Positions 11,158-22,892 of a stretch of DNA of 64,000 nucleotides are shown here, in pieces. The position numbers and the translations under genes were made by a program. How positions within the stretch are numbered: position 1 is the stretch's first letter; every line of letters starts with the position of its first letter. The notes beneath the pieces were generated by a model. It did not search any database and had not been told where the DNA came from. It saw only the letters and a program-made list of their open reading frames with translations. The DNA is from Hsuehochloa calcarea (Eukaryota; Streptophyta; Magnoliopsida; Poales; Poaceae), in the NCBI GenBank assembly GCA_036346395.1, contig CM070599.1:11585232-11649231 (forward strand), written 5' to 3'.

Positions 11158-13050
11158 TGTAGGACCGGAAAGGCGACTAGGGGGGGGGGTGAATAGGCGC
11201 TTTCACAACTTTCTCGCCTAAGTCAAATTCAACACGAACTTTACTCCTTTAGCTATGAAAGCTAAGAAGATCAGTAAGCACACAGCGGACGCCTTGTGCT
11301 GAATTCGATAACCCCCGACAACCACACGACACAAAAGTGGAGACTTAAACTCAACGGGCAAATCTGGGCACAGCGTGGTCGGCCGGCTACCACGGGCGGT
11401 TGGACCGACGGTCAACCAATGCCGTCCGACCGAGAACTAATCAAGCGGTCGGACCGGTGGACAGCGGTTCGACCCGGCAGAACAGCGGTCTGAAAATACA
11501 GGCGGTCGGACCGCCGTTCAAACACCGGTCTGACCGGTTCAGTCCAGTACTGAAAAAGAACTCCAAATTCAAAACGAAATTTGATCCAACTTTTGATTCA
11601 ACCAATGAAACTTGACCAAATTTCGAGCACACCTCCCTAGTGATATTGGAGACCTATTTCTAGCGACGATCCTTCAGATCCACTTCGCAGAATCGATCTC
11701 TCGAGGATTTAACAAGGAAGTGCACAAACCCTAGAAATGAGAAAATCTTTGATTCAAGACTTGCTTGTGGGGATTGATGATCTAGATGATTCTAGGAGTA
11801 TTCCCACACATCAAAGCAAGACAAAATGGGTCAAGAGACCAACCATAAACCCTTGAATCAAGGAAGCACCAAACTCATCCAAAAAGGGAGAAGAACACAA
11901 AAGGGAGCAAATGATCTTTCAATTGAGCATCACAAGATAGTTTGATCACACTAGATGCTTACAAAGCCTCTCCAACAAGGAGGGCAAGAGCTCACACAAG
12001 GAGCACACTCCAAACCCTAGTTCTCCTCTCCTCTCCTCCAAACCCTAGAAAAGGAGAAGGAATGCCAAATGAGTGCTTAAAAGGGTTTTCTATCTCCCCC
12101 CTTTCTATTTATACTAGAGAGCTAGGGTTTCACTTTTGGGGTCACTTACACATGGGACCCACACACACATAACTATTGAAGCAATCGCCTGCTTCACCAC
12201 GTGTAGGTTGATCAGCGGTTCTCATCGCGTCACCAAGCCTCTCTTGTCCGAATCCCATCGGAACCTCCCAGAGACTCGCACCGATATCCGCACCGCCTGA
12301 TCCAACCAGCTGTAACGAACCACCCGTTCGATCCATCTTGCCCATTCTGCACCATGCTTGTGTCACACGACCTCACCCGGTATCCCTGATCGTTCTGGAC
12401 CTCAGCTCTCCAAGCGTAGTCCCGATCCACTCACCGTTGACGTCGTTGACCTGCAAGCCACCTGCACAGCAATAGACAAACAAACCGTTTTCGGGAACAA
12501 GTTCTTCACAACTTGACCCACGTTAGCTCCGCAATGCAATATACAACAATAAAGCATTGAAGTTCATACAATAAACACAATCAACATGCATCAATGCGAA
12601 CTTGGCAAACCTCCAAGTCATCGCCGGCCGGTCATCACCATGGCGGTCCGACCGATTCAGCGGCGGACCGCTCCCACAACGGGCGGTCGGACCGGTCAAA
12701 AGACTTAGCTAAAAATCAAGCGTGAAAATCCAAACCTTTCGGAATTTTCAACTCAATAGAACTTTTGACCGGGAGCTCCAAAATGATGAGACCACATCCG
12801 TGAGACTCCTCACTTGCCTACACAACCTATTTTTGGCTCACTCCGAAACCTATTTTCATTTTATGGTCGGACCACCACCATGGCCGGTCGGACTCCTCCA
12901 CGGGCGGTCGACCGCGACACCACCCGATCGGACCACTTTGTGGTCCGCGACCTGAGCAAACCCGAAAATGCGAGATTTTGCAAACCAACAATGCCATTGC
13001 CAATTGACTCATCATCCTGAGATCGTGCACATATCCTCACGAGATCCACA
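11158..13050 (-). repeat. Copia-1 5' LTR (right)
   Basis: This is the upstream LTR for the minus-strand genes. It has the same termini as 2649-4519. In the element's sense it starts TGTGGATCTC and ends CCTACA. Confidence 0.95.
12105..12114 (-). promoter_or_regulatory. Copia-1 5' LTR TATA box
   Basis: On the minus strand this reads GTATAAATAG and is followed by a GA-rich leader. The same string is at 3582-3591 in the 3' LTR and at 63165-63174 in the related LTR. It is the best candidate core promoter for the element. Confidence 0.6.
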
Positions 13051-13055
13051 TAATA
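13051..13055. repeat. Target site duplication TAATA (right) of copia-1
   Basis: This is an exact copy of 2644-2648, immediately after the CCACA end of the right LTR. Confidence 0.95.
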
Positions 13056-15009
13056 CTAGGTTCAAAAGGTGATAAACCAAAGGATAGCAAAGTTGTTTCT
13101 TTGTCTCCACTATTTTTTTTGAGAAAGCTGTTCAATAGTCTGTATGTTGTAGAATCTATCATCTGCTCGCACATGAGCAATGTAGAGGCAAAGATGATAG
13201 TTAAGTTCTATCAATTCCCTAAAATCAAAATCATTGGGATAAAGTTGAGCTATGCTCATCAAATTCTCCAAATTAAAATCATGAAATGAGTCTCTTGGAC
13301 TTAAACAGGCCGACCAAATAAGCAAGTTAGAGGTTGTCTCGTTGAAGCGACTATCAAGCTATTGAAGTAGCCAATCAAGAACATCATTAAAACAATCCAC
13401 TTAATAATGATGCTTGTTGGTAATTCCAGTTCTTTGTCGTTGCTTCTTTAGATTAACGTAAGCTTCTGTCATTTCCAACTTAGGAATGTCATATTTCTCA
13501 CAAAAGGCATACACTTCACCTAGGGTAGATTCCAACCCATCTCTTCTTAACTCATCCAAACCCAACCTAGTTGATTTCACACATTTAAGGGCAATCACAA
13601 AGTTTTGATCCTTTCATTGTAGTGCTAATGACAAGGTGTTTGTGATTATCAAGATAGTCAACATGAGATGCAAATAAAAGACAAAATCAAATTACTGAGT
13701 CCTTGTCTTCTTCTTCCACAAATTCTAACACAATGACAACTATGGGAAACAAGTCAACTAAACTCTTAAGATTTTTATAATAAGAACTCCAACGAGTATC
13801 TCTTGGTTTTTGAAGACATTGCTCTTGATTTAATCCCATCCCAGTTTGAAGTAGTCCACAACCTAAAGCCTTGTGCACTTGTTCGTGGTTGATATCTTGA
13901 ACCATGTCCCTCCTCTTCGAAGATCCACACACCACATTCGACAAGAGAGAAATCATACGAAAGAAACTACTAATGCTTTTATGCTTTCTTACAACGGCCA
14001 CAACTACTAATTGAAGTTGGTGAGCAAAACAATAGACATAATAAGCTATGCTACTTTCTCTCATAATCAATGATTGCAAGCCATTGAACTCACCTCCATA
14101 TTGCTAGCACCATCATATCCCTAGCCTCTAACTTGCTTCAAACTTAACATATATTCTGCAAATAAAGAATCAATAGAAGACTTGAGGTAGGCAGAAGTTG
14201 TCTCTTTCACATAAGTAAGACCAACAAAACACTCTTTTATAATTCCACAGCTATCAACATACCGCAAGACTACTGCCATTTGTTCTTAGCAAGAAACATA
14301 TATGGACTCATCAACAAGCAAGCAAAATGCATCATGTCCAATTTCTTTGAGAATAGAATGCAATATGTCCTTTGCAACTGGATGGGAGGAGACACCATAA
14401 GACAATTACCCATAATATTTTTACCCACTAGCTTACCTAAAGCTAGATCATGCTCTGCTAAGAACTCATAAAACTCCATGAAGTTCCCTTTGTTGTAGGA
14501 CTCTTTCGACACATCATGGCCCCAGAAAAGCAATCCTTGCTTCAATAAGTCATTTAGTTTAGTAAAATAAGCAATCTTTGAAACTTCCTTTTGTGTATAG
14601 ATAGCAACATCAATGTGTTATTCTCTTTTTAACAAATCATCGCAATTTTTCACTGTGTGGTTGTGAACTCTATTCACACCACCTACATGCTTTCTTAGTC
14701 TAGCTTTTTTTTGTTCCAACCATTTACAACAAATGCCTCATACCCGGCTTCTTTCTTATTGGGGTCCCTAAAAAGAAACAACAAACGCAGTATGCCCTAT
14801 TTTTGAACTCGCTATATTCAAGCCAACTTGAAACTCATCAAACCATTCAGGATTAAACCTTCTACTTTTATCCCCAAACTGTGTGTATGGAAATCATAAG
14901 TGCGAGGTTGACAAGGTCCATTATCTAAGTACTTTCTTCTTACCACATCTTTCTGATTAGGATGGTAGTCATCTATCTTTTTTCTTTTTCCTGGATCAAA
15001 TTGAATTTC
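13056..15009 (-). pseudogene. hAT transposase (TTF/ZMYM1-like), central part (part 2 of 3)
   Basis: Reading the minus strand from 15009 downward gives, in order: the TTF-type zinc-finger end with a DDYHPNQKD-like block, then NGPCQPRTYDF (about 14890-15009); a DUF4371-like region with YNKGNFMEFYEFLAEHD (about 14440-14490); a QGYDGASN-type block (about 14100); FAHQLQLV and DTRWSSYYKN (13700-14080); and the region leading to the C-terminal dimerisation domain (13060-13600). Several stops and frameshifts interrupt it, for example near 14780 and 13090. The frame joins the N-terminal piece at 25931-26019 and the C-terminal piece at 2446-2648 once the two insertions are ignored. It is a dead copy of a domesticated-like or autonomous hAT gene; I did not find its terminal inverted repeats. 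Confidence 0.85.
15005..15009. repeat. Target site duplication ATTTC (left) of solo LTR
   Basis: ATTTC precedes the TGTTGGAAAT terminus at 15010 and is repeated at 25931-25935. Confidence 0.93.
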
Positions 15010-15753
15010 TGTTGGAAATATGCTCTAGAGGCAATCGTAAAGATGATTATATTTCCTTCTGTTCATGATATTGGATAATATGTTATCATGTTCCTTGAAT
15101 GAATCATCAGTTATAGATCAATGAGTATGTGACTTGTTGGTGAAACTCTTTAGCAAATATGATGTCGTTCCAAATGTATCCCTAGTCGAATGTCATTGGT
15201 CAGAACAACAGTAACTCTGTGATCAGCACATGTATTAGTTGATGACCATGTTTCACCGGTCATGGTTATGGGGATATCGAATCAATAATGTAAATACATG
15301 TTAGAGAACATGGGGTTGGATAGACCCACCTTGAGACACTATTGAGATTGTTATGATTCTATTTGTCATTAGTTGGTCTCAAGTAACGATGATGTATAAA
15401 TCCTTAGACCTGATATTAACATGGTTTCCTACATGTGTAATAGCACTCTTAGGGGTTGCCAAACGCTACTTGTAACTGGGTAGTTATAAAAGTAGCTTTC
15501 GGGTAAGCTATGAAACATGCGGAGGGATGTGACTGGTCGGATATGTGATTTTCCCCTCCTAACATAACAGGAGAGATATCTCTGGGCCCCTCATTGTGGT
15601 CGGATAAAGAAAGTGCATGGCCATGCCACTAGTGGTCGAAGTGTCGACCACGTGAAGTTATCCAACAACTCGATCGAGAAAGTATTAACAAATCCATGGA
15701 TGACACAACATCTGGCCTGAAGTTCAACCAGATATTGTGAGGCAAAGGGAGAA
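15010..15753 (+). mobile_element. Copia solo LTR, Angela/BARE/WIS type, left part
   Basis: It begins TGTTGGAAATATGCTCTAG, almost the same as the known start of Angela/BARE/WIS LTRs of grasses, and includes their typical GGTAGTTATAAAAG-like region near 15480. No internal domain of such an element exists between its two halves; the only insert is gypsy-1. The total LTR is about 1.57 kb and is flanked by a perfect duplication, so it is a solo LTR left by LTR-LTR recombination. Confidence 0.88.
15749..15753. repeat. Target site duplication GAGAA (left) of gypsy-1
   Basis: GAGAA precedes TGTAACACCC at 15754 and is repeated at 25099-25103. Confidence 0.95.
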
Positions 15754-17965
15754 TGTAACACCCTGACTATAAGGAAGTCAAGATGTCACCTACAATCACT
15801 AGTCTTTAGGAAATTCACAACAATAAGTATTACTAGAATCGGCGTACCACAAGGATATATGTGAACAGGAAATCATCAATAATTTAATCAACGGATTGGA
15901 AATAAACATTTCAAGGAGATAAGGTAAATACGGCCATGTTGGCTTATTACAATTCAACGCAGGGTATAAATAGAAGACAATAATAAGTTCTCAAATGTTT
16001 TGAATTATAGTAGTGAGTGCATCGTGTTGATCTACCCTCCATGAAACCGTTCTTCCTTGTCATTTACCTAAATAAAACAACAAAGCAAGAATGATCCAAA
16101 GACTCAGCAAGTACTTGAAAGTAACAATCAACATCCAATGAACCATATACATTATCACAGTTTGAACATTTAATGGAAACAATTCTTATGAATGGATGAA
16201 ATGAAATGATGCAGTGAAGGAAGTGGACATATTGCAGCATATACCAGATAGCGAGTGAAACACCCGTCGGTGTTCACTAAAAGTTTCCGTATGAAGAACG
16301 TTTCATCACGGTGTCCAACGTGGCCCACATTGGAATGGTGGACACACGTACCCATTCTGGAATTGATGGGATTTCTTATGCCCATACTGGAATTGATGGG
16401 TCTTACACGAGAACTCCACTTTCGTGGTCATTATGAATTCATGCATGACATGATGTGATCTCATGGTAAATTTGAACACCAAGCATTAATGGAAAGAAAT
16501 ACACATGGCATTCAACTACACATGAAAATAAGTATAACCATGTACACACACATCACATATTGTATCAATAATAGCATACAAGTACTTGCCTGCCGCGCTG
16601 CGACGGGTTGGGAGGTAACTGAGGTACCCCTCCACTCACCACTTCACCGCCTACAATATAGAATAATCGAAATGAGGACAAACGAGCAAGACAATGCTAC
16701 ACGTGCCCTCCCACAATCTCTAACCAAACCAACCAAACAAAAGGTTCAATTTGATCCATCCTCCCAAACATTCTAAATACCCCTAAACTGGCAGTTTTAC
16801 TAGAAAAATTCATCAATAAATAACCGTAAGTCCAAAAGACCTGAAACTAGTGCTCAACTTCTCTTAACGTAACTGGCTACGAAACTCTAGTTGATGGTAA
16901 ACTCCAATTCGGCCAAAACAGAGGTCTAACCATCCAATGAAAAACTATAACCGCAGTCTGCCCAGAATTCAGAACAGCCCTAAAGAAAAGGCTCTAACTT
17001 TTAAACCACTGATCCAAATAAAGTGAGCTTTATCAGCCTGGAAACATGGTGAAATTATCTTCATAAACCTAGTTGGGTGGCCGACCTGATTCTGACTCTA
17101 ACTAGATCCAAACCTTGGTGCAACCGACTATACCCAGCATTTCTGACAGACAGAGCAGTACGTGGTAAAACAGTCATAACTTTTAAACTACTGGGTGAAA
17201 ATTCGTGATCCAGGTGCCAAAAGAAAGCTAATGAAATCAGGATCAATTCTCCAGAAGACACAGATGTCCAATTCGGCCTCTAAGACACCCAAAACTGAGG
17301 TACAACGTACTGGACAGAATCAATCTACTAACAGAATTAAAACGAAACTACAATTCCAATCGGATTCTCAACTATAATGGAATCAAACAACGAATCGGAT
17401 GTCTAATTACCCTTGTAGACCAGTAGGACGACGATGATCCGCTGCACAAGGGCCTTCCTCCCTTCCCCTCTCTTTCCTCTCTTAGGGCCGGCCACCGGGA
17501 GACGACGAACGGCCGTCGACGTCGGCGGGGAACGGAGATGTTGGAGGGGACCTTGAGGAGGAGCGACGGGGATCACCGGAGATGGCACCACCACAGCGAG
17601 GAGGCACCAAGGGGCAGCAAAGAGGCCGGCTTGGGGGAGGGGAGGAGGCGGCCAAGGGGGAGGGGGAGATGCAAGTGGCGGCTAGGGTTTTGGTGGGGGG
17701 GAGTGGCGCCCCCCTTTTTGGCCGGCCCCTACATGGGCCGGCCGGCCCCTCTTGGGCCACCTGGGTCGCGGCCTGCAGCCCAGGTTGACGAACAATAACG
17801 TTTACCCCCCCTGTTTGGAAAAATCCGACGAAAGTTGTTTCTTTTACTCCCTCCGACTTCTTTCTTTTTACCGATTCGATTCCGGAAAGTTGTAAATCTC
17901 GTTTTCGAATAATATTCCCAGACATTCGAAACGATACAACCTAGCTGGATTTATGAGGTATTACA
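15754..17965 (-). repeat. Gypsy-1 3' LTR (left)
   Basis: It runs from TGTAACACCC to GAGGTATTACA and is repeated at 22893-25098. It contains a GC-rich block at 17450-17790 that is shared by related LTR fragments. Confidence 0.94.
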
Positions 17966-17985
17966 CTCTATCCCCCTTAGAAAAG
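17966..17985 (-). other. Gypsy-1 polypurine tract region
   Basis: The minus strand reads CTAAGGGGGATAGAG immediately before the TGTAATACC start of the 3' LTR. Confidence 0.75.
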
Positions 17986-20900
17986 ATTCGACCTCGAATC
18001 TACGCAACAAACTTCGAGAAAGATAGATGAACAACTTCGGTAGTTACCTGAAACGAACAGGTCGGGGTATTGTTCTCGCATGCGGGACTCCAACTCCCAA
18101 GTGGCCTCTCTCTCAATCTGATGAGACCAAAGAACTTTGACATACTTCAGGGTCTTGTTCCTCAGAACCCGTTCTGATTCTTCTAATATCTTCACTGGCC
18201 GGGACTCGAAGGTAAGGTCTTGCTTGACAATCAAAGGCTCCAAAGGAATGACATGGTCTGGATCTCTCAGAAATTTTCTCAACATCGAAACATGAAACAC
18301 GTTGTGAACCCCACTCATGGAATCGGGAAGGTCCAAACGATAAGCTAGTTTTCCAATTCGTGCCACGATTGGGAAGGGTCCAACATACCTTGGACTAAGC
18401 TTCCCTTTAGTGCCGAAACGCACTACGCCTTTAGATGGCGATACTCTCAACAGAACTTCATTTCCCACCTCGAATTCCAGATCTTGTCTTCTGACATCAG
18501 CATAGCTCTTCTGTCGGCTCTGGGCAGCCAACAAATTCTGCCTAACCTCTGCCACTCTATCCACTGTTTGCTGAACCTAGTCGGGACCCAAGACTGCCCG
18601 CTCTTCAACCTCATTCCAGCACAACGGGGACCTGCACTTACGCCCATAAAGAACCTCGTATGGTGCAGCTCGAATACTGGAATGATAACTGTTGTTATAA
18701 GCAAACTCGCCAAAGCTAAATGCTCTTCCCAATTCCCTTCCGTGATAAAACACAACACTGAGCATGTCTTCTAATGTCCAATGGTGCGCTCGGTCGCCCA
18801 TCCGTTTGGGGATGAAAGGCCGTGCTAAGACGGAGTTGTGTGCCCAATGCACTCTGCAAACTCTTCCAGAATTTGGAAACGAACTTGGCATCTCGGTCAG
18901 AAACAATGGTCTTTGGCACCCCGTGCAAACGCACAATTTCTCGTACATAAAGAGGAGCCAAATCGCTTGCCGAATTGGTTGTACGAATAGGAATGAAATG
19001 TGCGACTTCTTCGAATCGGTCCACAATTACCCAAATAACATCCTTTCCTCGTTGCGTGCGGTAACCCAACCACAAAATCCATAGATATATCGTCGCATGG
19101 CCAAACCGGTACCTCCAAGGGTTGCAATGATCCTGGCTGGTCGCTTGTGCTCAGCCTTGACCACTGGCACACCCCACATGAAGCCACATATTGTGCGATA
19201 TCAATTTTCATCCGTTTCCACGAAACTTTTCTTTAAATCTTTGTACATCTTGGTCTCACCAGATGTACGGTATAAAGTACGATGGGCCTCTTTCAAAATC
19301 TCCGATTTAACTCGAGACTCTGTGGCACCTGAGGCGTCCTTTAAATCGCAAAGAATCAAACTTGTCCACACCGAAGTGTCCTTGCTTGCCATCAAGACTG
19401 CGCTTCCTCACTCGTTGGAGCATCCGATCTTCTTCACGTGCTACTACTTTGATCTGGAAGAGTCGACTCTAAAGTCAATCGAGTCTTGGTGCGGCGGTAG
19501 ACATAAGCGTAAGGAAATATCCATACGCTCAAAGTCAGCAATAAGACAACTGAGGGTAGGAGGTGTCGCCTTGCGACTTAAGGCATCAGCTACCACATTA
19601 GCCTTGCCGGGATGGTACTGAATAGTAAGATCATAGTCCTTGATCAACTCTAGCCATCTCCTCTGTCTCAAGTTCAAGTCCTTCTGGGTAAAGATGTATT
19701 TCAGGCTCTTGTGGTCAGTGAACACATCACAAGATTCGCCCTACAAATAATGACGCCAGATCTTCAAAGCGTGAATCACTGCAGCAAGCTCTAGATCATG
19801 GTTGGGATAATTCTGTTCATGCTTCTTTAGCTGTCTCGATGCATAGGTAATCACTTTACCATCCTGCATGAGTACACAACCAAGTCCAACTATGGACGCA
19901 TCTGAATAGATAGTGAATCTCTTCCCAGACTCAGGAAGAGTAAGAATTGGAGCAGTCACTAATCTATCTTTCAAAGTGCAAAAACTGCGCTCACAAGCAT
20001 CAGACCACTGGAACCTAACACTTTTCTGTGTCAACTGGGACATTGGTTTAGCAATGGTTGAAAAACCCTCCACAAACTGAAATACCCTTCTGATTAATAA
20101 CGTGACCCAGAAACCCCACTTCAGAAATCCAAAACTCACACTTCTTCAGCTTGGCATAAAATTGATTCTCTCTTAAAGTTTCAAGCACCAACCGCAAATG
20201 GTGGGTGTGATCCTCTTCCGTCTTGGAATAAATCAAGATATCATCTATGAATACCACCACGAAATCATCGAGGTATTGATGCAGCATACTGTTCATGGCC
20301 TCCATGAAAACTGCAGGAGCATTCGTTAGTCCAAAAGACATAACTTTATACTCATAATGACCATACCTTGTAGAAAGCCGTTTTCTCAATATCACGCTCA
20401 CGAACCGAATCGATTATAACCCGATCGAGGTCAATCTTGGAAAATATTTTAGCTCCTTTCAATCGGTCAAAAGATCCTCAATGCGAGGCAAAGGATATTT
20501 GTTCTTCACGATCGCTTTGATTAAGAGCTCGATAATCCACGCACATCGCCACCGCCATCTTTCTTCTTAGTAAAAGAACAGCGCTCCCCATGGCGATACG
20601 CTTCTGCTGAATCATACCTTTGGACAGCAGGTCGTCCCAATTGTTTCTTCAATTCTTCCCGAAGGCGAGCCAATCAAGAAGGAGACTTGGATAAAGGCGA
20701 GTTCGGAATAAGATCAATCGGAACTCCACTTTCTCACCGGGGCATTCCAGAAGTTCTACAGAAAGACATCGAAAACTCCTTCACAATCGGAATCTCCTCA
20801 ATATGCCGTGAAGAATCGGTCTTTTCATTGAGGAACAAAGTAATCCGATGGTCGATGCACGGCGGCTAGGGAATAGATTAGCCAAAGACAAATCTTGAAT

Positions 20901-21255
20901 CGATGGTGCATCGCCTCGAATACCGTTCTTCACCTAAGGGGCTAGCAAGGTCACCGTCTTCCGAAACAACAAATCTTGGCACGGTATTGGAATAACCAGT
21001 CCATACCGAATAACATCGAATGGTGCCAATTGAATAACCATAAGATTCGCGATGAAAACCTCATCATCTATAATTATAGAACAACCGGACAGAGCGGTAG
21101 AGCTAGAAATAAGTCCTCTGGGAGCCGACTACCACCGACTCGTAAATAAGTGAAAACTCAAACCCACTTTTCTAACAAACTCCAAAGACACGAACGAGTA
21201 AGTAGCCCCGAATCAAAGCAAGACAAAGGCATCATGCGAATCCATTAGTAAAGTA
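17977..21255 (-). pseudogene. Gypsy-1 pol: protease, RT, RNase H, integrase, chromodomain-like end
   Basis: In order on the minus strand: protease DSGATYSFVS (DSG at 21214-21206); RT from about 20620 (VKKKDG-like and CVDYRAL blocks) to FGLTNAP and FIDDILIYSK (about 20260-20225); RNase H with DASIVGLGCVLMQ and FTDHKSLKYIFTQ (20139-19444); integrase zinc domain with CGVCQ (about 19180); integrase core with IVSDRDAKF and HPQTDG (18720-19075); and the C-terminal part with GPFPIVARIG, HNVFHVSMLRKF and a chromodomain-like VLWSHQ...EATWE (18110-18160). Frameshifts are frequent between 20000 and 21200, so no functional polyprotein can be made. Confidence 0.9.
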
Positions 21256-21408
21256 CTGTCACCACATCGGGGCGTCCCAAAGTCTCGAGGGTGGGCATGG
21301 CGTAGACCCCGATGCACGGTGCAGGAGAAGACGCACCGACACTCTGCGACGAAAGTCGGAAACATTTGCCGGAGGAACAAGCGACGGAGGTGCAGATGGT
21401 GCGGGATT

Positions 21409-22715
21409 CTAATAGAACCCTGCAGGAGGCGCCAGAGTAAAAGCTGCAGGTGGAACCCATGCTGGAGGGTACTGTGGTGCAGGAACTGCTGTCAGAGTCT
21501 GAACTGAACCTCTGTGGAGGCTGGAGGAAGAAGCTGCTGGGACGGCCTCCCATTTGATGATACTAGCTGGATTTTGCTTGCACACGGAGGACTTGTGGCC
21601 CTCCCGACCGCACTGCTGGCATGTTCCCTTGAAGGAACATTCTGAAGCTTGATGCCCGTCACCACACCGAAAACACTTCATGCCCTGACCTGGAACAGGA
21701 CGCAACTGTGGGGCGAAAGATGAAGAACGCGGCGCTGAAGAGGAAGACTGCCACTGCTGAACCGAACGGGAGTTTTGGTTCTTTTGAAACCTCTTAGCAG
21801 CGGGTCGCTGAAAAGACCCACCTCCTCCACCGAAACTCCGCTTCTGGCCGCTGCCAGATCCACCGGTAGCAACAGAACCACTAGTAACATGCCCTTGCGA
21901 CGAAGGAGCTCTTTCCAACTCCATCCCTCTAGCTTGCTCAACCACTGAGCTAAAATCACGTAGACCTGTCGCCCCCAGAATTTGGCGATACTCCTGATTG
22001 AGGCCCCGCCGGAACCTCTTAGCCTTCTCTTTATCATCACTTGCCACGGCTGGTACAAAACGCACTAGATTGTTAAATTTGGCCTCATACTCAGATACTG
22101 TCATCTTTCCTTGCACAAAGGTCAGGAGTGATTGCTCCATCTTCTCGATGAAGGAGTCAGGATAAAACTGTGTCCTGAACCTCTCCACAAATACCTCCCA
22201 AGTAACAGGACCCTGCGCTGGAGTCCTAGAAGACAGGACTCCTTCCCACCAGATGTCGGCCTGGCCCTTCAGCTGAAAGGCCACAAATCGCGCCTTCTGC
22301 GCGGATGCCAGCTCTAAGGCTCCAAACTGACGCTCCATGTACCTCAACCAGTCCGCAGCCTGAACCGGTGTGCCTGCTCCGTCAAAAGTGTCCAGACGTA
22401 GCGACATCCACTCACGGAGGCTCATCCTAACCTCGGGTGGAACAGTAGTAGCAACAGGTTCCGCCACAGGCGCAGCAGCCACAGGAATGGCCGCCTGCAA
22501 TTGTTGGCGGAGTTGTTGATTCTCCCTTATAAGGTTCTGAATAAGATCTGCTTTGTTGCGGCGGTGGCTCGGACCGAGGCGCAATTGAGGCAATCTCCTC
22601 GATGCGCGACACCAGTCAACCCTTCAGACGAAGACGATGTAGCCTGCGGACCGCGGCCACGACCACGACTACGGGTCGGTGGACGACCACGACCACGGCC
22701 TCTACCTCTTGCCAT
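21409..22715 (-). pseudogene. Gypsy-1 gag with two zinc knuckles
   Basis: A start at 22715 gives an Arg/Gly-rich leader (MARGRGRGRGRPP) and then needs one frameshift near 22590 to enter the main frame, which is open for 394 codons from 22593. In that numbering the retrotransposon gag domain covers about residues 85-225 (FVAFQLKGQADIWWE, then TVSEYEAKFNNLVRF). A Gly/Ser-rich linker follows, then two CCHC-type knuckles: Cys307/Cys310/His314/Cys319 and Cys325/Cys328/His333/Cys338. It would have formed the particle and bound RNA. It is the best preserved gene of the element. Confidence 0.88.
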
Positions 22716-22875
22716 CTATGAACAACACAACAGAAAGAAAACCAAACACTTAGCTCAACGAACTGATAAACAAACTGATTAGAACATATCCAAGCAATTG
22801 CGGAAAACAATGGTTTACCCAACCCTTCCTATTGTGCACAGTGTGTCATTTTAATATTATTACCACGGACACAAG

Positions 22876-22889
22876 CCCGCTCGATACCA
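22876..22889 (-). other. Gypsy-1 primer binding site (tRNA-Met-like)
   Basis: The minus strand reads TGGTATCGAGCGGG, three bases inside the 5' LTR. It resembles TGGTATCAGAGC with one base lost. Confidence 0.7.
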
Positions 22890-22892
22890 ATC

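Larger units (their letters stand above)
2649..13050 (-). mobile_element. Copia-1: complete Ty1/copia LTR retrotransposon, SIRE/Maximus-like
   Basis: The element is 10.4 kb with two LTRs (1871 and 1893 bp), perfect 5-bp target duplications, a tRNA-Met-type primer site and a polypurine tract. Gene order on the minus strand is gag, protease, integrase, reverse transcriptase, which defines copia. Long LTRs, an enlarged gag region with a cysteine-rich coiled coil and a long 3' non-coding region suggest the SIRE/Maximus lineage; this lineage call is inference. All reading frames are broken and RNase H is not detectable, so it cannot move on its own. It inserted into the hAT gene just upstream of the codons for its dimerisation domain. 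Confidence 0.93.

Noticed and set aside
17482..17925. A 147-codon frame in the gypsy-1 LTR
   Set aside because: The corresponding frame in the other LTR is interrupted, and the sequence is low-complexity Pro/Ser/Arg.
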